Origin: Methanobacterium sp. UBA8
Lineage (GTDB): Archaea; Methanobacteriota; Methanobacteria; Methanobacteriales; Methanobacteriaceae
Direction: 5' to 3'
Assembly: GCA_002509665.1 (NCBI GenBank)
Contig: DADN01000247.1
Span: 1 to 10,232 of the forward strand
Length of the DNA: 10,232 nucleotides
A program made the position numbers and the translations under genes. Numbering within the stretch: the first letter of the stretch is position 1; every line of letters begins with the position of its first letter. Shown here in pieces: positions 6,107 to 10,232 of this stretch. The notes under the pieces are model-generated. The model saw only the letters and a list, made by a program, of their open reading frames with translations. It did not search any database and had not been told where the DNA came from.

Positions 6107-6550
6107 ATGATCAAAGTACGTCTAATTAAATATGAAGAATTAAAAGACATTCTATCGCTTTATGAATATTTAATTCCCGATGATCCTAAATTAAAGATAA
6201 ATACAGCCTTAAAAGAACACTGGAATGAAATATTATCTAATCCCAGTTATTTTTATTTGGTAATTGAAGAAGACGATAAGCTCGTTTGCGCGTGCAATTT
6301 AACTATTATCAAAAATTTGACAAGGTCAGCTAGACCTTATGGAATAATAGAAAACGTAGTTACTCATCCAGATTACAGGAATAAAGGATATGGTACAGCA
6401 GTTTTAAAAAAAGCAATTGAAATTGCTCAAGAAAACAACTGCTACAAAGTAGTGCTTACTACCAGCAGAAAAGATGAAAATACGTTAAAATTCTACAAAA
6501 ATGCAGGGTTTGACATGGGAGAAAAAACCGCTTTTATCGTAAGAATATAA
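6107..6550 (+). CDS. GNAT acetyltransferase
   Basis: This 147-residue acetyl-CoA-dependent acetyltransferase belongs to the Acetyltransf_1 group. The core strand GIIENVVTHPDYRNKGYG contains the R-x-x-G-x-G acetyl-CoA-binding motif, and CYKVVLTTSRKDENTLKFYK followed by NAGFDM is the classic C-terminal half. It is only distantly similar to the preceding GNAT, so this is not a recent tandem copy. ATG 6107 begins 8 nt after the upstream TAG. A GTG at 6098 overlapping that stop by one base would add three residues. No strong Shine-Dalgarno is seen, so coupled translation from the first gene is likely. The substrate is unknown. Confidence 0.9.
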   Translation: MIKVRLIKYEELKDILSLYEYLIPDDPKLKINTALKEHWNEILSNPSYFYLVIEEDDKLVCACNLTIIKNLTRSARPYGIIENVVTHPDYRNKGYGTAVLKKAIEIAQENNCYKVVLTTSRKDENTLKFYKNAGFDMGEKTAFIVRI

Positions 6551-6717
6551 TCATTCAAATCATATATTCCCACAATTTACGAAATAAACAATTTATTGAC
6601 AAAAAACATTTTAAATTTAAAAAAAAGAATTGAATTATATGTTAACTGATTTTGATTGTTTTTTATAATGCTTTAGAAATAGTTACACAGTTGTATCCTT
6701 TAGCCGTCGTTAATACT
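6551..6717. terminator. T-rich convergent terminator region
   Basis: Archaeal termination uses T-tracts rather than stable hairpins. For the plus-strand acetyltransferases a six-T run follows at 6659-6664. For the minus-strand secreted-protein gene an eight-base T run is read from 6626 to 6619, and another lies near 6601-6606. No gene is visible here. Confidence 0.4.
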
Positions 6718-7110
6718 CTATTCAGTACCTGTTACAGTACCTTCAGTTCCAGTAGCTGTTCCCTCAGTAGCTCCAGATTCAGTTCCAGTTGCAGTTCCTT
6801 CATTTCCTGTTACAGTACCTCCAGTACCCGTTGCAGTTCCAGGCATAGGCATGTTACCCATCATACCCCCTGACATGTATCCTCCCATTAGTACCATGTG
6901 TATCAGGTATACTAATCTCACCACATATGAACCTATAAGGTATGTTAAAGGATTCATTCCAGAATAGGTCATTCCAGAATTAGCATAACCTGTTAACTGG
7001 TTTTCACCTGAAGTTTGTGCTGCATAACCATAATTCTGTGCAGCTGCTGCCCCTGAAAATCCTATTGCAACAACAAGGGCAAGTAAAAGAATTCCTAACT
7101 GTTTCTTCAC
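6718..7110 (-). CDS. Small secreted protein, Met/Gly-rich core and Thr/Gly/Glu repeat tail
   Basis: The 130-residue product begins with a clear signal peptide: MKKQ, a hydrophobic core LGILLLALVVAIGF, then SGAAAA with likely cleavage before Gln25. The mature part is Tyr/Gly/Ser-rich to residue 53. A hydrophobic stretch 55-75 (LTYLIGSYVVRLVYLIHMVLM) may sit in the membrane. Then comes a Met-rich segment with Met at 72, 75, 79, 83, 84, 87 and 89, which could bind metal or act in packing. Residues 91-130 are near-heptad repeats of the form GTATGTE, acidic and Thr-rich, likely extended and possibly O-glycosylated (inference). The start is GTG, supported by a perfect GGAGGTGA 4 nt away, so expression may be high. 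No family is recognised. It stands alone, converging with the acetyltransferases and divergent from the DJ-1 gene. Confidence 0.85.
   Translation of the reverse strand: MKKQLGILLLALVVAIGFSGAAAAQNYGYAAQTSGENQLTGYANSGMTYSGMNPLTYLIGSYVVRLVYLIHMVLMGGYMSGGMMGNMPMPGTATGTGGTVTGNEGTATGTESGATEGTATGTEGTVTGTE
6721..6840 (-). repeat. Tandem 21-nt coding repeat in the secreted-protein tail
   Basis: Six units encode GTATGTG, GTVTGNE, GTATGTE, SGATE, GTATGTE and GTVTGTE. Five are 21 nt and one (6763-6777) is 15 nt. Wobble positions differ between units while the protein pattern holds, which suggests an older repeat kept by selection rather than a fresh slippage product. Confidence 0.8.
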
Positions 7111-7114
7111 TTTG

Positions 7115-7122
7115 TCACCTCC
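7115..7122 (-). promoter_or_regulatory. Perfect Shine-Dalgarno site for the secreted-protein gene
   Basis: GGAGGTGA is fully complementary to the archaeal 16S 3' end and lies 4 nt before the GTG start at 7108-7110. It is the strongest ribosome site in the window and decides the GTG start. Confidence 0.85.
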
Positions 7123-7134
7123 ATGTCATTATAA

Positions 7135-7162
7135 GTAATACAAATATTATTTTTTGTATTAC
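7135..7162. promoter_or_regulatory. Perfect 10-bp inverted repeat in the secreted-protein leader
   Basis: GTAATACAAA (7135-7144) and TTTGTATTAC (7153-7162) flank an 8-nt loop, ending 13 nt before the Shine-Dalgarno site. It could be an operator near the transcription start or a 5' hairpin in the mRNA that affects stability or translation. A BRE/TATA-like CGAAAGCTTTTTAA on the minus strand (7187-7200) would place transcription start near the dyad. Confidence 0.45.
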
Positions 7163-7542
7163 AATATGATCTATATCAGAAATGTGTTAAAAAGCTTTCG
7201 ATTAGCTAAAAAATATTTATTTCGTACGTATTTGAACAAAAAAATAAATTTAAAGCTAACCCCTTATTTTAGATATAAATAAAAAAATATTTCGACAATT
7301 GAGGTTACAAAAAGATATGATTAAAAATATTTGATTTTTAAGAGGTTAAATAAAAGTTTAAAGAATATGAAATAAAACTACTAATTTAAAAAAGGGTGTT
7401 ATTTAAAACTTTTCAGCCCATATTAACATTGAACATAATGTAATTGGAAACATTAAGTATAATTTTGTTGATTTAGTCTGCAATAAAATTATATTTAATT
7501 TTAAGATATAAACAATAAATATAAAATTAAAACGGTTCAAAA
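7163..7542. other. A+T-rich divergent promoter region, no gene seen
   Basis: No coding frame is supported. On the minus strand CGAAAGCTTTTTAA (7187-7200) and TCGAAATATT (7288-7297) look like BRE plus TATA elements, the first being well placed for the secreted-protein gene. On the plus strand an A+T-rich TTATATTTAA near 7489-7498, about 45-55 nt before the DJ-1 gene, is a possible TATA box. GAGGTTA occurs twice (7301-7307, 7342-7348). None of these is secure. Confidence 0.35.
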
Positions 7543-8109
7543 ATGAAAATAGCTTTTATAATTTACGACATGATGACAACACTCGACTTCGTTGGAACTT
7601 ATGACCCCCTAACACGGTTAAAGACCATGGGATTTATAAATGACTTAAGATATGACGTTTGCTCCAATAAAAACAAAATAATTTCTGCAGAAGGTTTAGA
7701 AATCACTGCAGATAAAATTCTAAATAATTTAAGTCAATATGATTTTATCGTTGTGCCGGGAGGAGAAGGGGTAAAATACATTGCACAGGACAAAGAGTTC
7801 ATTGAATGGATAAAAACAGCGCAGGATACAACAATAACATCAGTGTGCGGAGGTTCTATAATTCTAGGGCTTGCAGAACTGATTAAAGATAAAAAAGCCA
7901 CCACTCACCCCCTGCTGATGGAAAATCTTAAAAAATTCACATCTAAGGTAACAGATAAGCGGATTGTTGAGGATGGAAATATTATAACTGCAAGGGGCGT
8001 GACCTCTTCAATAGATTTAGGCTTGTTTTTATGTGAAAAGATTGCAGGCAAAGAAATTAGAGTTAAAATTCAAAAACAGATGGATTATCCAAATTATAAC
8101 TATGATTAA
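7543..8109 (+). CDS. DJ-1/PfpI family protein, isonitrile hydratase-like
   Basis: This 188-residue single-domain protein has the DJ-1/PfpI fold. VPGGEG lies at 71-76, and the nucleophile-elbow segment TSVCGGSIILGLAEL at 99-113 carries the reactive Cys102. Asp15 in TLDFVGTYDPL and the KKATTHPLL segment (117-125, His122) match the pattern of isonitrile (isocyanide) hydratases and of the amidase-like domain of some AraC-type regulators; there is no helix-turn-helix extension here. In InhA-type enzymes an Asp and a Cys carry out hydration of isocyanides, so both key residues are present. Other DJ-1 relatives are proteases, glyoxalases or chaperones, so the reaction is inferred only from these motifs. 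No Shine-Dalgarno precedes the ATG; the message may be leaderless or weakly translated. It is not clearly in an operon with aroC, which follows after 194 nt. Confidence 0.9.
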   Translation: MKIAFIIYDMMTTLDFVGTYDPLTRLKTMGFINDLRYDVCSNKNKIISAEGLEITADKILNNLSQYDFIVVPGGEGVKYIAQDKEFIEWIKTAQDTTITSVCGGSIILGLAELIKDKKATTHPLLMENLKKFTSKVTDKRIVEDGNIITARGVTSSIDLGLFLCEKIAGKEIRVKIQKQMDYPNYNYD

Positions 8110-8242
8110 CCTGTTTTAATTTTTATTAACTAAAATGAAGTAAATTATTGAATATAATCAAAACAATCATTTTTCAAATATACTACCTATTACTTATTAA
8201 CATTAATAAATGTAAATCCAGATAATATCTATTAATTATTTA

Positions 8243-8255
8243 AAAATTTAAATCT
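8243..8255 (+). promoter_or_regulatory. Candidate TATA element for aroC
   Basis: AAAATTTAAATCT, also found before the sensor gene, lies about 50 nt before the aroC ATG. The rest of the 8110-8303 gap is A+T-rich and holds no gene, which supports a separate aroC promoter. Confidence 0.35.
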
Positions 8256-8290
8256 CATAACTTAGTTAACTCAATCTCAAATATTTTACA

Positions 8291-8300
8291 AGGATGTGGA
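8291..8300 (+). promoter_or_regulatory. Ribosome binding site of aroC
   Basis: AGGATGTGGA lies 3 nt before ATG 8304-8306, with GGATGTG resembling GGAGGTG at one mismatch. It supports this start, where the protein begins with the conserved SGNTIGKMF. Confidence 0.6.
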
Positions 8301-8303
8301 TCC

Positions 8304-9395
8304 ATGTCAGGAAATACAATAGGCAAAATGTTTAAAGTAACAACCTTCGGCTCAAGCCACGGTACTGCACTTGGTGCTGTTGTAGACGGCTGTCCCGCAG
8401 GGCTAGAATTATCAAAAGAGGACATACAAAAGGAACTTGACAAGCGCCGTCCTGGAACAAGTAAAATCACAACTTCCAGGGGCGAAACAGACGAAGTTCA
8501 AATTTTATCAGGTATTTTTGAAGGAAAAACAGACGGCACACCTATTACAGCAGTAGTTTATAACAGAGATATGGATTCATCAGCTTATAAACCACTTAGA
8601 AACAATCCAAGGCCAGGACATGCAGATTATGGTTGGATTAATAAATATGGGCACTATGACTACAGAGGAGGGGGCAGGGCGAGCGGAAGAACTACCATAG
8701 GGCACGTTATAGGTGGTGCAGTGGCAAAAAAACTCCTTGAAAAGTTAAATATTAAAGTCATTGCCCATGTAACAAAAGTTGGCATTATTGAAGCTCAAAA
8801 GGTTGAATTAACTAAAATAGAAGAAAATATTGAAAATAATTCTGTAAGGTGTGCAGATTTAGAAGCTGCAGCAAAAATGGAAGAATTAATTCTTGATTTA
8901 AAGCAAAATGGAGATTCTGTAGGTGGAATAGTTGAAACAATAGTTTTAAATGCGCCTACTGGTCTCGGCGAGCCTGTATTTGATAAATTAGATGCAGATA
9001 TTGCAAAAGCTTTAATGGGAATAGGTTCTGTTAAAGGTGTTGAAATAGGAGCAGGATTTGAAGCTGCTGGTTTAAAGGGCTCACAAATGAATGATGAGTT
9101 TTATATAGAAAATAATAAAATTAAAACCAAAACAAACAATTCTGGAGGGATATTGGGCGGAATTTCAAATGGCATGCCTATCATAACTCGAATGGCCGTG
9201 AAACCAACTCCATCAATATCCAGAGTTCAGGAAACTGTTGATCTTGAAAAAATGAGTAATACAGAAATTGAAATTAGAGGAAGACATGACCCCTGCATTT
9301 GCCCAAGGGTAACATCAGTTGCTGAATCTTCTATCGCTGTTGTACTTGTGGACCATTTGATAAGAGCCGGCTTTGTTAATTCATGTAAATTATAA
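8304..9395 (+). CDS. aroC: Chorismate synthase
   Basis: The enzyme converts 5-enolpyruvylshikimate 3-phosphate to chorismate by 1,4-elimination of phosphate, using reduced FMN. This is the last shared step towards Phe, Tyr, Trp and other aromatics, in the cytoplasm. All three family signatures are present: [19 protein letters not shown] (15-33, with His19), [17 protein letters not shown] (115-131), and [11 protein letters not shown] (325-335). Arg48-Arg49 in RRPG and His106 in RPGHADYG are further active-site positions. FNP-type substrate loops such as [12 protein letters not shown] (241-252) are also intact. Its 363 residues are normal for the family. The gene stands alone with its own probable promoter; no other shikimate gene is visible. 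It converges on the PsbP-related gene. The source of reduced flavin is not encoded nearby. Confidence 0.98.
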   Translation: MSGNTIGKMFKVTTFGSSHGTALGAVVDGCPAGLELSKEDIQKELDKRRPGTSKITTSRGETDEVQILSGIFEGKTDGTPITAVVYNRDMDSSAYKPLRNNPRPGHADYGWINKYGHYDYRGGGRASGRTTIGHVIGGAVAKKLLEKLNIKVIAHVTKVGIIEAQKVELTKIEENIENNSVRCADLEAAAKMEELILDLKQNGDSVGGIVETIVLNAPTGLGEPVFDKLDADIAKALMGIGSVKGVEIGAGFEAAGLKGSQMNDEFYIENNKIKTKTNNSGGILGGISNGMPIITRMAVKPTPSISRVQETVDLEKMSNTEIEIRGRHDPCICPRVTSVAESSIAVVLVDHLIRAGFVNSCKL

Positions 9396-9436
9396 GTTTT
9401 ATTCTTTTTTAAAGATCAAATTTATTTTTTATTCTC
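9396..9436 (+). terminator. T-rich terminator after aroC
   Basis: Two T-rich runs, near 9397-9410 and 9421-9434, follow the stop codon directly. This is the usual archaeal termination signal; there is no hairpin. Confidence 0.5.
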
Positions 9437-9497
9437 CAATTGAATGAATTTAAAACTGTTTATAATCATTAAATTTATTTTAAGGCATCCAAAACAT

Positions 9498-9521
9498 TTG
9501 CATAAAATAAAAAAGAAAAAA
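9498..9521 (-). terminator. T-rich terminator after the PsbP-related gene
   Basis: Immediately past the stop codon the minus strand reads TTTTTCTTTTTTATTTTATG. The tract fits archaeal factor-assisted termination and opposes the one after aroC. Confidence 0.5.
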
Positions 9522-10034
9522 TTATGAAATATTTAATGTCTGTAGAATAAGGCTATAAGCTTGTTCAGTCTGATTAATTGCATTTGGTGGGCAAATATAT
9601 TCAAGTACAATGTAATTATTACCTGTATCTACAATTGTTACTTTTTGGGCTACACCTGACCCATATGTTCCAAGCTGAGTTGCTTTAAAGTTTCCAACGT
9701 TAGCACTTCCAACAGTTGAATTTGTGGTATTCATTACTATGGTATTTGTTCCCGGAAGCTGTAAGGTTCCCTGTGATTTCTTTTGCATTTGAATAATAAT
9801 ATAAGATGTTTGACTTTGTCTATCAGGAATATTTGCAGTTAAAGTAATCTCAGAATAGAGATTATTACTAGTAAAATCTCCAACTACATGGTTTTGGCTC
9901 CATGACTTTGGATACTGAAAAGATACGTTACCGCTGGTGAACGTGTTATTTCCAACAGATACTGCCAGTACAATCGCAACAATCACTACAACTGCAATGA
10001 TTATTCCAGCAATAATTAAATTATCACGGTCCAT
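9522..10034 (-). CDS. Membrane-anchored PsbP-related protein
   Basis: The 170-residue product has a short charged start (MDRDN), one strongly hydrophobic helix at about 6-28 and then a soluble domain facing outside the cell. FTSGNVSFQYPKSWSQ (32-47) is the hallmark opening of the PsbP-related/DUF1795-like fold, which many methanogens carry in several copies. Alternating strands (YSEITLTANIP, SYIIIQMQ, FKATQLGTYG, NNYIVLEYICPP) and a final helix (AINQTEQAYSLILQTLNIS) complete it. There is no lipobox, so it is anchored by the helix. The function of these archaeal proteins is unknown; a cell-surface role is inferred. Three N-x-T/S sequons are visible (NTTNST region and NQT), which could be glycosylated by archaeal N-glycosylation. 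The start is backed by GGTGAT 3 nt upstream. It is a single-gene unit. Confidence 0.82.
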   Translation of the reverse strand: MDRDNLIIAGIIIAVVVIVAIVLAVSVGNNTFTSGNVSFQYPKSWSQNHVVGDFTSNNLYSEITLTANIPDRQSQTSYIIIQMQKKSQGTLQLPGTNTIVMNTTNSTVGSANVGNFKATQLGTYGSGVAQKVTIVDTGNNYIVLEYICPPNAINQTEQAYSLILQTLNIS

Positions 10035-10037
10035 TTT

Positions 10038-10043
10038 ATCACC
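10038..10043 (-). promoter_or_regulatory. Shine-Dalgarno site for the PsbP-related gene
   Basis: GGTGAT lies 3 nt before ATG 10032-10034 and matches the archaeal anti-SD. It fixes this start. Confidence 0.75.
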
Positions 10044-10232
10044 GACTATTACATATATATTAAAAAATTAATACTTATATTTTTCCTTAAATACACAAAA
10101 AAAGATATTTCGATCTAATCAACGCCTCATTAAATATAAAATAAAAATTATTTGAATTTAAGCCATTAAATGACATTTAAAATCAGTATTAACCTTAAAG
10201 CAAAAATTTAAATTTAATAAATGAGATATTAT
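10044..10232. promoter_or_regulatory. Upstream region of the PsbP-related gene, A+T-rich, no gene seen
   Basis: On the minus strand ATCGAAATATCTTT (about 10100-10113) resembles a BRE plus TATA box, and ATATAAG (10074-10080) is a second candidate; either could start the PsbP-related transcript. At the far right an ATG at 10221 begins only four codons before the edge, with no ribosome site, so no gene is called. Confidence 0.3.

Noticed and set aside
6652..6873. Plus-strand open frame of 73 codons, very Ser/Cys-rich
   Set aside because: It is the antisense image of the repeat tail of the secreted-protein gene; the low-complexity Ser/Cys composition is a by-product of that repeat and there is no ribosome site.
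8255..8470. Minus-strand open frame overlapping the start of aroC
   Set aside because: It is antisense to the conserved chorismate synthase N-terminus and has no recognisable domain.
10221..10232. ATG at the right edge as the start of a further gene
   Set aside because: Only four codons are visible and no ribosome site precedes it.

Overview
The window looks like a chromosomal stretch of a methanogenic archaeon, most likely of the Methanobacterium type. This is inferred from gene content and signals. The DNA is very A+T rich. Where Shine-Dalgarno sites are strong they match the archaeal form GGAGGTGAT. There is a PAS/HisKA_2-style sensor protein and a membrane-anchored PsbP-related protein, both common in Methanobacteriales. 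There is no rRNA, tRNA, CRISPR array or insertion sequence in view.

Layout. (1) 1-2335, minus strand: the end of a surface-glycan operon, transcribed right to left. It holds a short frameshifted remnant, a family 2 glycosyltransferase, a family 4 (DUF1972-type) glycosyltransferase, and the first 33 codons of a probable methyltransferase. The joints are a TGATG overlap, an ATGA overlap and a 23-nt overlap. (2) 2336-2753: an A+T-rich spacer with short direct repeats. (3) 2754-4953: two convergent genes. One is a cytosolic PAS protein built like a histidine kinase but lacking the phospho-accepting His and most ATP-site glycines, with a receiver-like N-terminus that has Glu where the phospho-Asp should be. 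The other is a ribbon-helix-helix-like DNA-binding protein with an unrecognised C-terminal domain. (4) 4954-5582: a long leader and spacer rich in dyad symmetries, the best of them just upstream of the DNA-binding gene. (5) 5583-6550: two adjacent GNAT acetyltransferases. (6) 6718-7110, minus: a small secreted protein with a Met/Gly-rich core and a Thr/Gly/Glu repeat tail, a perfect Shine-Dalgarno site and a 10-bp inverted repeat in its leader. (7) 7543-8109: a DJ-1/PfpI protein of the isonitrile-hydratase-like type. (8) 8304-9395: chorismate synthase (aroC), the only clear core-metabolism gene. (9) 9522-10034, minus: the PsbP-related membrane-anchored protein.

How the genes relate. The glycan genes form one translationally coupled unit. 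The degenerate sensor and the DNA-binding protein are neighbours and may form a signalling pair: a 12-base word from the dyad in front of the DNA-binding gene recurs in the upstream region of the sensor gene. That link is inference, and repeats of this length are not rare in such A+T-rich DNA. The remaining genes look like independent one- or two-gene units, separated by T-rich archaeal-type terminators where they converge. The best candidates for something undescribed are the pseudokinase with its DNA-binding neighbour, and the repeat-tailed secreted protein.
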